DNA of 64,000 nt from Alphaproteobacteria bacterium (GTDB lineage Bacteria > Pseudomonadota > Alphaproteobacteria > Rhodobacterales > Rhodobacteraceae). A model generated the notes under the pieces. The model had not been told where the DNA came from and made no database searches. It worked only from the letters and a program-made list of their open reading frames with translations. Below are positions 24,392 to 34,053 of this stretch, one piece after another (position 1 is the stretch's first letter; every line of letters begins with the position of its first letter). The stretch is from contig JAUHXK010000009.1 in assembly GCA_030427405.1 (NCBI GenBank), positions 1 to 64,000 of the forward strand, read 5' to 3'. The position numbers were made by a program, and so were the translations under genes.

Positions 24392-26784
24392 ATTCCTCGT
24401 ACCCCGTCCTGCCGCTGCGCGATATCGTGGTTTTTCCGCATATGAGCGTGCCGCTGTTCGTGGGCCGTGACAAATCGGTCCGCGCATTGGAAGAGGTCAT
24501 GCAGGATGACAAGCAGATCCTGTTGTCCAGCCAGATTGACCCCGGTGTGGACGACCCCGAGATTGACGGTATCTACCGGTCGGGCGTGCTGGCCAATGTG
24601 CTGCAACTGCTGAAATTGCCGGATGGAACGGTCAAGGTTCTGGTCGAAGGTCAGGCCCGCGTCGAGATCACCGAGTTCCTTGAGAACGAAGATTTCTTCG
24701 AGGCCCGCGCCGAGTACCTGACCGAAATTCCCGGCGACGTCACCACCACGCAGGCGCTGTTGCGCACGGTGGCTGATGAATTCGAACGCTACGCCAAAGT
24801 ACGCAAGAACATCCCCGAAGAAGCGCTGGCGGCTGTCGGCGAGACGACGGAACCGGCCAAGCTGGCCGATCTGGTCTCGGGGCATTTGGGTATCGAGGTC
24901 GAGCAAAAGCAGGAATTGCTGGAAACCCTCAGCGTCAGTGAGCGGCTTGAAAAAGTCTATGGCCTGATGCAGGGCGAAATGTCGGTGCTGCAGGTCGAGA
25001 AAAAGATCAAGACCCGCGTCAAGACCCAGATGGAGAAGACCCAGCGCGAATACTATCTGAATGAGCAGATGAAGGCCATTCAGAAGGAACTTGGCGATGG
25101 CGAGGATGGCAGCAACGAAGTTGCCGAGCTGGAAGAGAAGATTGCCGAAACCAAGCTGTCGAAAGAAGCGCGCGAAAAGGCCGAGGGCGAGCTGAAAAAG
25201 CTGCGCAACATGAGCCCGATGTCGGCTGAGGCAACGGTTGTGCGCAACTATCTGGACTGGATCCTGGCATTGCCGTGGGGCAATAAATCCCGCGTCAAAA
25301 AGGACCTGGGCCGTGCGCAGGACATTCTGGATGCCGATCACTATGGGCTTGAGAAGGTCAAGGAACGGATCGTTGAATATCTGGCGGTTCAGCAGCGTTC
25401 GAAAAAGCTGAAAGGCCCGATCCTGTGCCTTGTTGGCCCTCCGGGCGTGGGTAAAACCTCGCTGGGTAAGTCAGTTGCCAAAGCCACGGGGCGCGAGTTC
25501 ATTCGCATCTCGCTGGGCGGGGTGCGCGACGAATCTGAAATTCGCGGTCACCGCCGGACGTACATTGGCTCGATGCCCGGCAAGATCATTCAGGCGCTGA
25601 AAAAGGCGAAAACCACGAACCCGCTGATCCTGCTCGACGAGATCGACAAGATGGGGCAGGACTTCCGTGGCGATCCGGCCTCGGCGATGCTTGAGGTGTT
25701 GGATCCGGAACAGAACAGCACGTTCATGGACCACTACCTTGAGGTCGAATATGACCTGTCCAACGTGATGTTCCTGACGACCTCGAACAGCTATAACATG
25801 CCTGGGCCTCTGCTGGACCGGATGGAGATCATTCCGCTGGCCGGTTACACCGAGGAAGAAAAGAGCGAGATCGCCAAACAGCACCTGATCAGCAAGCAGG
25901 TCAAGAACCACGGCTTGAAAGCCAAGGAATTTGAACTGACTGACGACGCGCTGCAGTCGATCATCCGCACCTATACCCGCGAAGCGGGCGTACGGAACCT
26001 TGAACGTGAAATCGCCAAGGTTGCGCGGAAATCGCTGACCAAGATCATCAAGAAAGAGGCCGAAACCGTAACGGTGACGCCGGACAATCTGGATGATTTC
26101 CTGGGCGTGCCCAAGTACCGGTATGGGCTGGCCGAACAGGACGATCAGGTTGGTGTGGTCACCGGGCTGGCGTGGACATCCGTCGGTGGCGATCTGCTGC
26201 ATATCGAGGCGCTGAAGCTGCCGGGCAAAGGTCGGATGAAGACCACCGGCAAGCTGGGCGATGTGATGAAGGAATCCATCGACGCTGCGTCGTCTTATGT
26301 GCGGTCGATCTCGCCCCAGATCGGGGTGAAGCCACCGCAGTTCGACAAGCTGGATATCCACGTTCACGTTCCCGATGGCGCAACGCCCAAGGATGGTCCG
26401 TCGGCCGGTCTGGCGATGGTCACCTCGATCGTTTCGGTTCTGACCGGTATTCCGGTGCGCAAGGATATCGCCATGACCGGCGAGGTTTCGTTGCGCGGGA
26501 ATGCGATGCCGATTGGCGGGCTGAAAGAAAAGCTGCTGGCCGCGCTGCGGGGCGGGATCAAGACGGTTCTGATCCCTGAAGAAAACGAAAAGGACCTGGC
26601 AGAGATTCCGGACAATGTGAAAGAAGGGCTGGAAATCATCCCGGTTTCGCATGTGTCCGAGGTTCTCAGCCGCGCCCTGGTGCGTGCGCCCGAACCGATC
26701 GAATGGAACGAGGCCGCAGAAGAGGCCGCAGCGGCCGCGGCCAAGGCTTCGGATGCGTCGGGGCCAAGCCAGACGGCGCATTGA
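24376..26784 (+). CDS. lon: ATP-dependent protease Lon
   Basis: An 802-residue AAA+ serine protease that degrades misfolded and regulatory proteins. The N-terminal LON substrate domain (from LPLRDIVVFPHMSVPLFVGR) covers about 1-200, a coiled-coil follows (190-270), then the AAA+ module with Walker A GPPGVGKTS from residue 354 and Walker B ILLDEIDKM, and the protease domain with Ser676 in KDGPSAGLAM and Lys719. Length is typical. The SD AAGGA is six bases before ATG 24376. A heat-shock-like promoter and an overlapping upstream frame precede it, and a terminator follows. Confidence 0.97.
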   Translation: MQEPLNSSYPVLPLRDIVVFPHMSVPLFVGRDKSVRALEEVMQDDKQILLSSQIDPGVDDPEIDGIYRSGVLANVLQLLKLPDGTVKVLVEGQARVEITEFLENEDFFEARAEYLTEIPGDVTTTQALLRTVADEFERYAKVRKNIPEEALAAVGETTEPAKLADLVSGHLGIEVEQKQELLETLSVSERLEKVYGLMQGEMSVLQVEKKIKTRVKTQMEKTQREYYLNEQMKAIQKELGDGEDGSNEVAELEEKIAETKLSKEAREKAEGELKKLRNMSPMSAEATVVRNYLDWILALPWGNKSRVKKDLGRAQDILDADHYGLEKVKERIVEYLAVQQRSKKLKGPILCLVGPPGVGKTSLGKSVAKATGREFIRISLGGVRDESEIRGHRRTYIGSMPGKIIQALKKAKTTNPLILLDEIDKMGQDFRGDPASAMLEVLDPEQNSTFMDHYLEVEYDLSNVMFLTTSNSYNMPGPLLDRMEIIPLAGYTEEEKSEIAKQHLISKQVKNHGLKAKEFELTDDALQSIIRTYTREAGVRNLEREIAKVARKSLTKIIKKEAETVTVTPDNLDDFLGVPKYRYGLAEQDDQVGVVTGLAWTSVGGDLLHIEALKLPGKGRMKTTGKLGDVMKESIDAASSYVRSISPQIGVKPPQFDKLDIHVHVPDGATPKDGPSAGLAMVTSIVSVLTGIPVRKDIAMTGEVSLRGNAMPIGGLKEKLLAALRGGIKTVLIPEENEKDLAEIPDNVKEGLEIIPVSHVSEVLSRALVRAPEPIEWNEAAEEAAAAAAKASDASGPSQTAH

Positions 26785-26808
26785 TCGGGACCATTGCTCT
26801 GAAACGAA

Positions 26809-26832
26809 GGCGGGGGAAACCCCGCCTTTTTT
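26809..26832 (+). terminator. Rho-independent terminator of lon
   Basis: GGCGGGG (26809-26815), a short GAAA loop, CCCCGCC (26820-26826) and six T. It also lies 3' of the convergent permease gene and may act weakly in that direction. Confidence 0.9.
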
Positions 26833-26839
26833 GTTGGGC

Positions 26840-28426
26840 CTAGAAGCCGATTACCGGTTTGGCCGGGTCAAGAACCTCTTCTTCCGCGATGTAGCGGTTG
26901 AACTTTCGCGCGGGCAGGGCAGAGCGTACCGCAAGGACGAAGATCACCACCGAGAACAGGACACACAACACGATGTCCCAGCCGAACGGGATCTGTTGCA
27001 ACGCGCCGTCGCCGAACTGGCCCAGATACGAGATCATCCCGATCCCGATGAAATAGGGCAGCAGCCAGAGGGCCTCGGTCACATCCATTTCGTCCAGCCG
27101 TCCGCGGAACCGAACCAGCAACAGCACCAGACCCACAATCAACGCGATTGCCAGGCGCCAGACCGTGTCCCAACCGCTCCAATAAACGATCAGCGTGGCG
27201 ATTGCGAAGGCCGTGACACCGGTCAGCCGCACGGCCGGAATGCGGATCGAGCGGGGGTGATCAGGTAAAAGATCGCGCAGGCACACGACAGCGATGGGGC
27301 CGACCGCAAAGGACAGCACAATCGCCGCCCCGTTCAGGGCGATCACCGTGGTAAACGGAACCGTCAGCAAGAACAAAATCCCGATCAGGAAATTCAGCGC
27401 CAGCGCCCAAAGCGGCACACCAAAGGCTGACAGCACCTGAAGCCTTTTGGGCAGGAACCCGTTCTGGGACAATGCCATGGCGATACGGGCATTCGATCCC
27501 GTCGCAACAAGGCCGTTGCCAAAAGGCCCGATCACCGAGCCAACGTTCAGCAGGCTAAGGAACCACACCAGCCCGACGGACATGATGACCGCATCCAAAG
27601 GCCCCTGGCCACCGAAATTCAGACCCGCCCATCCCTGTCTAAGCATGTTTGCGTCCAGCGCGCCGATAAAGGCGACCTGAAGCCCCAGGTAGATCGCGGC
27701 GCACAGAACGATTGACAGGATCAGGGCCGTGGGGATGGCGAATTTCGGGTTCCGGACTTCTCCGGCCATGTCCACAACGTGACGGAATCCGATGAACGAG
27801 AAAATCACGCCCCCTGTCGATACCGCCGCCATGATGCCCTGAACCCCATAAGGTGCAAACCCGTCGGGGCTGGTGAAATTCGACGATTCAAAGCGCGTTG
27901 CTATCAGCAAAACGGTCAATCCGACCGGAATCGCAAGTTTCGCCCAGGTCAGGACCGCGTTGACCCGGGCAAAGAACTTTACCCCCAGCGCGTTGATGGC
28001 AACAAAAACCAACATGAAGAACAAGGCAACGAGAATGCCCGCACCCGTCAGGTCGCCGGTTTCGGCGTTGTGCAGCCAGGGGGCATAAGGCGCAAGGTAT
28101 TTCAACATCGCCTCGACCTCGATGGGTGCGGTCGTGTTGTAGCCGATCCAGGCCGTCCACCCCATTGCCATGGAAACGATATTGCCGTGCGAGAAATGCG
28201 GCACGCGGGCGATCCCGCCCGGTATCGGCAGCATTGCGGATATCTCGGCAAAGGTAATGGCCAGGATGAACATCGCCACGGCGCCGATGATCCAGGACAG
28301 GATTGCGGCGGGTCCGGCATGCTGAACAGCCAGCATGGGACCAAACAGCCATCCCGACCCGATAATTCCCCCAACCGAGATAAAGGTCAGGCCGACCAGG
28401 CCAATGTCCCTTTTCAATATGGCCAT
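26840..28426 (-). CDS. APC-superfamily amino acid permease
   Basis: A 528-residue polytopic membrane protein with about 12 to 14 hydrophobic helices. The first helix region FISVGGIIGSGWLFGP (about residues 12-27) is the substrate-binding GS-G signature of amino acid/polyamine/organocation transporters, and GGVIFSFIGFRHVVDMAGEVRN (about 210-231, in pieces) is the conserved helix 6 region. Start ATG 28426 has AAGG six bases upstream; another ATG at 28441 adds five residues. Substrate is not clear. It lies convergent to lon with only a terminator between, and next to tRNA-Val on the same strand. Confidence 0.88.
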   Translation of the reverse strand: MAILKRDIGLVGLTFISVGGIIGSGWLFGPMLAVQHAGPAAILSWIIGAVAMFILAITFAEISAMLPIPGGIARVPHFSHGNIVSMAMGWTAWIGYNTTAPIEVEAMLKYLAPYAPWLHNAETGDLTGAGILVALFFMLVFVAINALGVKFFARVNAVLTWAKLAIPVGLTVLLIATRFESSNFTSPDGFAPYGVQGIMAAVSTGGVIFSFIGFRHVVDMAGEVRNPKFAIPTALILSIVLCAAIYLGLQVAFIGALDANMLRQGWAGLNFGGQGPLDAVIMSVGLVWFLSLLNVGSVIGPFGNGLVATGSNARIAMALSQNGFLPKRLQVLSAFGVPLWALALNFLIGILFLLTVPFTTVIALNGAAIVLSFAVGPIAVVCLRDLLPDHPRSIRIPAVRLTGVTAFAIATLIVYWSGWDTVWRLAIALIVGLVLLLVRFRGRLDEMDVTEALWLLPYFIGIGMISYLGQFGDGALQQIPFGWDIVLCVLFSVVIFVLAVRSALPARKFNRYIAEEEVLDPAKPVIGF

Positions 28427-28544
28427 GCGCAGCCTTGTCATGAGGCAGAGGCATCGAACGCTCTGCACGGTGACAACAAGGTAATCCGCTGCAGGCAGCG
28501 CTGGCAACTGCGCAATGGCAGGCGTGGAAAAGGGTAGGGGAAGG

Positions 28545-28619
28545 TGGTGGGTGATAACGGATTTGAACCGCTGACATCTTCGATGTGAACGAAGCGCTCT
28601 ACCACTGAGCTAATCACCC
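28545..28619 (-). tRNA. tRNA-Val (anticodon CAC)
   Basis: Minus strand. Acceptor arms GGGTGAT (5' end at 28619) and ATCACCC pair; the D arm AGCTCAGTGGTAGAGC, the anticodon stem CTTCG/CGAAG around loop TTCACAT (anticodon CAC), and the T loop GGTTCAAATCC are intact. The 3' CCA is encoded at 28547-28545. Confidence 0.96.
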
Positions 28620-28722
28620 GTGAGGCCGCCTCATATCGCGAGTCAACGCAGGCCGCAAGTCAATTGGCGACCATCGGCCGCCTTGCGCGCCCCGGCAGTT
28701 GCCCGCCGGGACGCAGCATGTA

Positions 28723-29445
28723 TCAAAGTCCGGGAAGCTTGGTCAGAACGCCGCGGCGGCCAAAGGTCGTTCCGCGCGATTTGCCAAAGTTCATCCGAAC
28801 GCCGACACCGACAAAGGCTTCGTTCGTGCTGGCATTGCCAACAGACATGTGGGCCGTACCCAGCTCGCCGTAAACCTCGGCCTGTTCGGTCAGGTTATAC
28901 GCGGTGCCAACAGAGAATGTGTTCACGTCCAGCAGACCCTCGACATTGTCGAGCAGGTCGTATTTGGCGTTGAGCTCCCACTTGTCGTTGATGTCGCTGA
29001 ACACTGCGATGCCGAGAACGGTGCCATCCGCATCGGATACACCCTTCAGGTCCTGCCGACCGATATACCCTTCGATTTCAACCGTTCCTGCGTCGAAACC
29101 CGCTTCCAGACCGTAGAACTGGAAATCTTCATGCTCAAGGTTGTCGCGGCCGTAGAACGCGCCAAAGGATGCGCTATTGCCGGTGTGAAGATTCGCGTGA
29201 AGGGTAAAACCGTTGCCATCCAGGTCTTCGTCCTGAAAGCGGTACCCACCAAGATCAAGCTGCGTGCTGAAGGATTTCGAGAACGCCACTTCGCCCGAAC
29301 CGTTCAGGTTGTACACGTCACCCAGGTTGCTGTCGGTGAAGGTCGAATAGCCAAGGTCAATATACCCGCCGGTAATCTCGGCCGCCTGAACTGCACCGGC
29401 AATGGTTGCAGCCGTCAATGCGCTGCAAACAAAAGCTGTTTTCAC
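28723..29445 (-). CDS. Outer-membrane beta-barrel protein (porin-like), GTG start
   Basis: A 240-residue secreted protein. GTG 29445 follows GGAG by seven bases and starts a Sec signal peptide (VKTAFVCSALTAATIAGAVQ, cleavage after AVQAA). The mature part has many alternating beta-strands with aromatic residues (ITGGYIDLGYSTF, FSTQLDLGGYRFQ, FGAFYGRDNL, WELNAKYDLLDNVEG), as in small porins. It matches no specific family for me. Unusually, the last strand (VGVGVRMNF) is followed by about 19 basic residues rather than ending in Phe. A frame remains open upstream of the GTG but is not signal-like. It stands alone on the minus strand. Confidence 0.75.
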   Translation of the reverse strand: MKTAFVCSALTAATIAGAVQAAEITGGYIDLGYSTFTDSNLGDVYNLNGSGEVAFSKSFSTQLDLGGYRFQDEDLDGNGFTLHANLHTGNSASFGAFYGRDNLEHEDFQFYGLEAGFDAGTVEIEGYIGRQDLKGVSDADGTVLGIAVFSDINDKWELNAKYDLLDNVEGLLDVNTFSVGTAYNLTEQAEVYGELGTAHMSVGNASTNEAFVGVGVRMNFGKSRGTTFGRRGVLTKLPGL

Positions 29446-29772
29446 TTTTCTGCTCCGTCTTTTTTGGTTTGGCGAACGGCTTTTTAATACGCCGGCCCGC
29501 AAAGCGACGTTTATCTGGACCGCGCAGCCAAGTGTATCGGTTTGAGCCAAATTGAATGTCTTGTTGCGGGGACAACACATTTTTGGGTTGTGAAACACTG
29601 CACAGCGCCGAGTGGGTTTGAACGTGGTCGGGGCAGGCGCCCGAATGTCGAATTGCGCGAAGGGCACCGCTGCCCATCGGCGGCACGGCGTAATTTGGGG
29701 ATGTGTGCAAACACGCCCCGTGGATGGTCGGGTCAAAAAAATGAATTTGCGGAAAAAACTTCAAATGGCCGC
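29446..29772. other. Long intergenic stretch between the porin-like gene and the tRNA-Asp promoter
   Basis: It includes the porin gene's leader and probable promoter region on the minus strand. I see no gene with an SD and family resemblance. GGTCGGGGCAG occurs twice (near 29628 and 29780), a short direct repeat. Confidence 0.4.
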
Positions 29773-29801
29773 TTGACGAGGTCGGGGCAGACCCATAATA
29801 C
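29773..29801 (+). promoter_or_regulatory. Sigma-70 type promoter of the tRNA-Asp pair
   Basis: TTGACG (29773-29778) and TAATAC (29796-29801) are separated by exactly 17 bases, and the first tRNA-Asp starts 31 bases after the -10 element. Confidence 0.75.
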
Positions 29802-29832
29802 ACCCCAACGTTCTGAGATGAACGGGCAGCGG

Positions 29833-29909
29833 GCGGTTGTAGCTCAGTTGGTTAGAGTACCGGCCTGTCACGCCGGGGGTCGCGGGTTCGAGCCCCGTCA
29901 ACCGCGCCA
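29833..29909 (+). tRNA. tRNA-Asp (anticodon GTC), copy 1
   Basis: 77 bases with encoded CCA. Acceptor arms GCGGTTG/CAACCGC, D arm with AGCTCAGTTGGTTAGAGT, anticodon arm CCGGCCTGTCACGCCGG with GTC, and T loop GGTTCGAGCC are intact. Identical to the second copy 129 bases downstream. Confidence 0.97.
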
Positions 29910-29961
29910 TCGCTGCCAGCCTTTGATCCGGGCAAACGGATCGGACATAGACCCAAAATGC

Positions 29962-30038
29962 GCGGTTGTAGCTCAGTTGGTTAGAGTACCGGCCTGTCAC
30001 GCCGGGGGTCGCGGGTTCGAGCCCCGTCAACCGCGCCA
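29962..30038 (+). tRNA. tRNA-Asp (anticodon GTC), copy 2
   Basis: Sequence-identical to copy 1 over its 77 bases including CCA. Both probably come from one primary transcript starting at the promoter at 29773. Position 34 is a G that Tgt, encoded upstream, would convert to queuosine. Confidence 0.97.
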
Positions 30039-30068
30039 TTTCTTCGAATTTCATGACATCTGCATCAC

Positions 30069-30084
30069 GCGCGGACATCCGCGC
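30069..30084 (+). terminator. Short hairpin after the tRNA-Asp pair
   Basis: GCGCGG and CCGCGC pair around ACAT, 31 bases after the second tRNA. No T tract follows, so it may be only a processing or weak termination signal. Confidence 0.3.
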
Positions 30085-30131
30085 CCCTGATCATGCACTA
30101 TTGACTGCATCGCGTCGGCGAAAAACCCGCT

Positions 30132-30146
30132 GTTCACACTTTGTTC
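30132..30146 (+). promoter_or_regulatory. LexA (SOS) box upstream of uvrA
   Basis: GTTC-ACACTTT-GTTC matches exactly the direct-repeat operator GTTC-N7-GTTC known for LexA of alphaproteobacteria including Rhodobacter. It lies 68 bases before the uvrA start, so uvrA is probably induced by DNA damage. Confidence 0.85.
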
Positions 30147-30213
30147 TGATTTTTCTGTTGGAGACTCGGCGCGGCTCGCTTATCTCTAGGGGACTTGTGT
30201 GTTGGGGGCCGGG

Positions 30214-33072
30214 ATGGCTGAGCTTAAGAATATCGAGGTGCGCGGCGCGCGTGAACATAACCTCAAAAACATCGACGTGGATATACCGCGCGACCAGCTT
30301 GTGGTGATCACCGGGTTGTCGGGGTCGGGCAAGTCGTCGCTTGCCTTCGATACGATCTATGCCGAGGGCCAAAGGCGCTATGTCGAAAGCCTGTCGGCCT
30401 ATGCGCGCCAATTCCTCGACATGATGGAAAAGCCCGATGTGGATCACATCAGCGGTCTGAGTCCGGCGATATCGATTGAACAGAAGACGACGTCAAAAAA
30501 CCCGCGTTCGACCGTGGGAACCGTGACCGAGATTTACGATTATCTGCGGCTGTTGTTTGCCCGCGCCGGGACGCCGTTCAGCCCGGCCACCGGACTGCCG
30601 ATCGAGGCGCAGCAGGTGCAGGACATGGTCGACCGGATCATGACGATGGAAGAGGGCACGCGCGGGTACCTTCTGGCGCCCATCGTTCGGGACCGAAAAG
30701 GGGAATACAAGAAGGAATTTCTGGAGCTGCGCAAACAGGGATTTCAGCGTGTAAAGGTCGACGGCGCGTTTTACGAGCTGGACGAGCCGCCCACGCTGGA
30801 CAAGAAATTCCGCCATGACATTGACGTGGTGGTTGACCGTCTGGTGGTGCGAGAGGGCATGGAAACCCGGCTGGCCGACAGTCTGCGCACCGCGTTGGAT
30901 CTGGCGGATGGGATTGCCATTCTTGAGACCGCACCGCGTGAAGGGGACCCCGAACGGATCACGTTCAGCGAGAACTTTGCCTGCCCGGTCAGTGGTTTCA
31001 CGATCCCCGAAATCGAACCGCGCCTGTTTTCGTTCAACGCGCCCTTTGGCGCTTGCCCCGATTGCGACGGTCTGGGGGTCGAGTTGTTCTTTGACGAACG
31101 CCTCGTGGTGCCGGACCAGACGCTCAAACTGTATGACGGGGCGCTGGCGCCGTGGCGCAAGGGTAAATCGCCCTATTTCCTGCAGACCATCGAAGCCATC
31201 GCGCGGCATTACGAGTTTGACAAGAACACGCCGTGGAAGGACCTGCCGGCCAAGGTACAACACGTGTTCCTGCGTGGGTCCGGCGACGAGGAAATCCAGT
31301 TTCGCTATGACGAAGGTGGGCGCGTTTACCAGGTTACCCGCAGCTTTGAGGGTGTGATCCCGAATATGCAGCGTCGCTACCGCGAAACCGACAGCGCCTG
31401 GATTCGTGAAGAATTCGAGCGTTATCAGAACAATCGTCCCTGTGGCACCTGCCACGGGTATCGTCTGCGCCCCGAAGCGCTGGCCGTCAAGATCGCCGGG
31501 CTTCATGTCGGGCAGGTGGTCGAGATGTCGATCCGCGAGGCCCTGGCTTGGGTCGAGGATGCACCGAACCACCTTTCAGTGCAGAAAAACGAGATCGCGC
31601 GGGCGATCCTGAAGGAAATCCGCGAACGTCTAGGATTTCTGAATAATGTGGGACTTGAATACCTTACGCTGTCACGTTCAAGCGGCACCCTGTCGGGCGG
31701 CGAAAGCCAGCGTATCCGGCTGGCCAGCCAGATCGGCTCGGGCCTGACGGGGGTTTTGTATGTGTTGGATGAACCTTCGATCGGATTGCATCAGCGCGAC
31801 AATGACCGTTTGCTGGGAACGCTCAAAAACCTGCGCGATCAGGGCAACACGGTGATCGTCGTAGAACATGACGAAGAGGCAATCCGAGAGGCGGATTACG
31901 TTTTTGACATCGGTCCCGGCGCGGGCGTGCATGGTGGACAGGTCGTCAGCCATGGCACACCCGAACATATCGCAGGTGATGCGGCCTCGGTCACGGGAAA
32001 GTATCTGTCGGGGGTACGGGAAATTCCGGTGCCGACCGAGCGGCGTAAAGGGAACAAGAAGAAAGTGACCGTGGTGAAGGCCAGCGGGAACAACCTCAGG
32101 AATGTCACGGCAGATTTTCCGTTGGGCAAGTTCGTCTGCGTGACGGGTGTGTCGGGCGGGGGCAAATCGACGCTGACCATCGAGACTTTGTTTAAGACGG
32201 CCTCGATGCGGCTGAATGGCGCGCGCCAGACGCCGGCGCCCTGCGAGACGATCAGGGGACTGGAGCACCTGGACAAGGTGATCGACATAGACCAACGCCC
32301 GATTGGTCGAACTCCGCGTTCAAATCCAGCAACTTATACCGGGGCCTTCACCCCGATCCGCGACTGGTTCGCCGGCCTGCCCGAAGCCAAGGCGCGCGGC
32401 TACAAGCCGGGCCGTTTCAGTTTCAACGTCAAGGGCGGGCGGTGCGAGGCATGCCAGGGTGACGGTGTCATCAAGATCGAGATGCATTTCCTGCCCGACG
32501 TCTATGTGACCTGCGAAACCTGCAAGGGGGCCCGCTATAACCGCGAGACCCTGGAGATCAAGTTCAAGGGCAAGTCGATTGCGGACGTTCTGGACATGAC
32601 GGTCGAGGATGCGCAGGACTTTTTCAAGGCCGTACCATCGATCCGGGACAAGATGGATGCGCTGGCCCGCGTGGGCCTGGGCTATATCAAGGTGGGCCAG
32701 CAGGCGACAACCCTGTCCGGCGGCGAGGCGCAGCGGGTCAAGCTGTCCAAGGAACTGTCAAAACGATCAACCGGGCGGACGCTGTATATCCTGGACGAAC
32801 CGACCACGGGGCTGCATTTCGAGGATGTGCGCAAGCTGTTGGAAGTGCTGCATGAACTGGTCGATCAGGGCAACACCGTGGTGGTGATCGAACACAATCT
32901 GGACGTGGTGAAAACCGCCGACTGGATCATCGATATCGGGCCCGAGGGCGGCGACGGTGGCGGTCAGATTGTGGCCGAAGGCACGCCCGAGAAGGTCGCC
33001 GAAGCCCCCGATAGCCATACCGGCCGATATCTCAAGCCGATGCTGGACGATGCGCGCGTGGCGGCGGAATAG
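30214..33072 (+). CDS. uvrA: Excinuclease ABC subunit A
   Basis: A 952-residue ABC ATPase that finds bulky DNA damage and loads UvrB. Two ABC modules are visible: Walker [15 protein letters not shown] near residue 32 and [10 protein letters not shown] near residue 645, signature [12 protein letters not shown] and later [12 protein letters not shown], each with Walker B (YVLDEPS, YILDEPT). Zinc modules include [12 protein letters not shown] in the first half and [14 protein letters not shown] in the second. ATG 30214 gives the normal start; the upstream in-frame codon adds five residues. An exact LexA box lies upstream. Confidence 0.98.
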   Translation: MAELKNIEVRGAREHNLKNIDVDIPRDQLVVITGLSGSGKSSLAFDTIYAEGQRRYVESLSAYARQFLDMMEKPDVDHISGLSPAISIEQKTTSKNPRSTVGTVTEIYDYLRLLFARAGTPFSPATGLPIEAQQVQDMVDRIMTMEEGTRGYLLAPIVRDRKGEYKKEFLELRKQGFQRVKVDGAFYELDEPPTLDKKFRHDIDVVVDRLVVREGMETRLADSLRTALDLADGIAILETAPREGDPERITFSENFACPVSGFTIPEIEPRLFSFNAPFGACPDCDGLGVELFFDERLVVPDQTLKLYDGALAPWRKGKSPYFLQTIEAIARHYEFDKNTPWKDLPAKVQHVFLRGSGDEEIQFRYDEGGRVYQVTRSFEGVIPNMQRRYRETDSAWIREEFERYQNNRPCGTCHGYRLRPEALAVKIAGLHVGQVVEMSIREALAWVEDAPNHLSVQKNEIARAILKEIRERLGFLNNVGLEYLTLSRSSGTLSGGESQRIRLASQIGSGLTGVLYVLDEPSIGLHQRDNDRLLGTLKNLRDQGNTVIVVEHDEEAIREADYVFDIGPGAGVHGGQVVSHGTPEHIAGDAASVTGKYLSGVREIPVPTERRKGNKKKVTVVKASGNNLRNVTADFPLGKFVCVTGVSGGGKSTLTIETLFKTASMRLNGARQTPAPCETIRGLEHLDKVIDIDQRPIGRTPRSNPATYTGAFTPIRDWFAGLPEAKARGYKPGRFSFNVKGGRCEACQGDGVIKIEMHFLPDVYVTCETCKGARYNRETLEIKFKGKSIADVLDMTVEDAQDFFKAVPSIRDKMDALARVGLGYIKVGQQATTLSGGEAQRVKLSKELSKRSTGRTLYILDEPTTGLHFEDVRKLLEVLHELVDQGNTVVVIEHNLDVVKTADWIIDIGPEGGDGGGQIVAEGTPEKVAEAPDSHTGRYLKPMLDDARVAAE

Positions 33073-33103
33073 GCCCGAAACCGGGCGCACGCCGCATGTG
33101 ATT

Positions 33104-33160
33104 GGGGGGGGGTGCGAGGCTCTGCCTCGCGCTCCGGGATATTTATGGCCAGATGAACAG
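33104..33160. repeat. Candidate dispersed intergenic element (hairpin plus conserved tail)
   Basis: Nine G, then a perfect hairpin GCGAGGC-TCT-GCCTCGC (33114-33130), then CTCCGGGATATTTATGGCCAG and GATGAA. A hairpin joined to this kind of tail is familiar to me from many intergenic regions of Rhodobacteraceae genomes, but only one copy is in this window. It sits between the convergent uvrA and mmsB genes. Confidence 0.5.
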
Positions 33161-33177
33161 GGGCCGGCGCGCGCGGG

Positions 33178-34050
33178 TCAGCCGCGCCCGCGTTTCTCGA
33201 ACCGTGGCAACATGGCGCTGAAATCGCGGCCCAGGCCGTTTTCCTGTTCCACGAATTGTTCGTAGAGCGCGGTTGCGGCCTGACCCATCGGGGTGTCTGC
33301 ATCCGCACTGTCGGCTGCCTGTTGGCTGAGACGCAGGTCCTTGAGCATCAGTTCGGCGGCAAAGCCGGGTTGATAGTCGTTATCCGCCGGGCTTTGCGGG
33401 CCGACGCCCGGGGCGGGGCAATATGCGTTCATGGTCCAGCTGTACCCCGAGGATGTGCTGACGACATCGAACATTTTCTGCCGGTCGAGCCCCAGCTTGT
33501 CGGCCAGCGCAAAGGCTTCGCAGGTCGCAATCATGGTGACGCCCAGGATCATGTTGTTGCAGATTTTTGCCGCTTGCCCGGCGCCGGATGCGCCACAATG
33601 AACGGCCTTTTGTCCCATGATGTCAAAGAGCGGTGCGGCCTTGGCAAAAGAGGCGTCCGATCCTCCGGCCATGAAGGTCAGGGTGCCTGCTGACGCGCCG
33701 CCGATACCGCCGGAGACCGGTGCATCGACTGCAAGCAGCCCTGCATCGACTGCCTGTTGCGCAACGGCGCGGGCGCTGTCGACATCGACGGTGGAGCAAT
33801 CGACCAGAACGGCGCCGGATTGCATGGCGGGCACAATTTCGTCTGCGACGGCGCGCAGGATCTGGCCGTTCGGCAGCATCGTGATCACAACGTCTGCCCC
33901 GTCTGCCGCTGCGGCGCCGGATGCGGCCATTGTCACACCTTCGACCGAGACCTCGGCCCTGTCAAAACCGGTAACATCATGCCCGGCGCGGGCCAGGTTG
34001 GCGGCCATGGGCGCGCCCATGTTGCCAAGTCCTATGAATGCGATCTTCAT
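33178..34050 (-). CDS. mmsB: 3-Hydroxyisobutyrate dehydrogenase
   Basis: A 290-residue beta-hydroxyacid dehydrogenase oxidising 3-hydroxyisobutyrate to methylmalonate semialdehyde with NAD. The dinucleotide fold starts FIGLGNMGAPMAANLARAGH; the substrate segment VDAPVSGGIGGASAGTL lies near residue 110-127 and the catalytic lysine region GAGQAAKICNN near 160-170 (Lys in AAK). It starts three bases after the hydrolase gene and is last in the acyl-CoA dehydrogenase-hydrolase-mmsB set, so the valine-pathway assignment is firm. Confidence 0.95.
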   Translation of the reverse strand: MKIAFIGLGNMGAPMAANLARAGHDVTGFDRAEVSVEGVTMAASGAAAADGADVVITMLPNGQILRAVADEIVPAMQSGAVLVDCSTVDVDSARAVAQQAVDAGLLAVDAPVSGGIGGASAGTLTFMAGGSDASFAKAAPLFDIMGQKAVHCGASGAGQAAKICNNMILGVTMIATCEAFALADKLGLDRQKMFDVVSTSSGYSWTMNAYCPAPGVGPQSPADNDYQPGFAAELMLKDLRLSQQAADSADADTPMGQAATALYEQFVEQENGLGRDFSAMLPRFEKRGRG

Positions 34051-34053
34051 CCC

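Noticed and set aside
29833..30038. Two identical 77-bp repeats suggesting an integration (att) duplication
   Set aside because: Both are complete tRNA-Asp genes with encoded CCA; no integrase or foreign DNA lies between them, so this is gene duplication.
33073..33086. GCCCG-AAAC-CGGGC hairpin immediately after uvrA
   Set aside because: Five base pairs and no T tract; too weak to list as a terminator.
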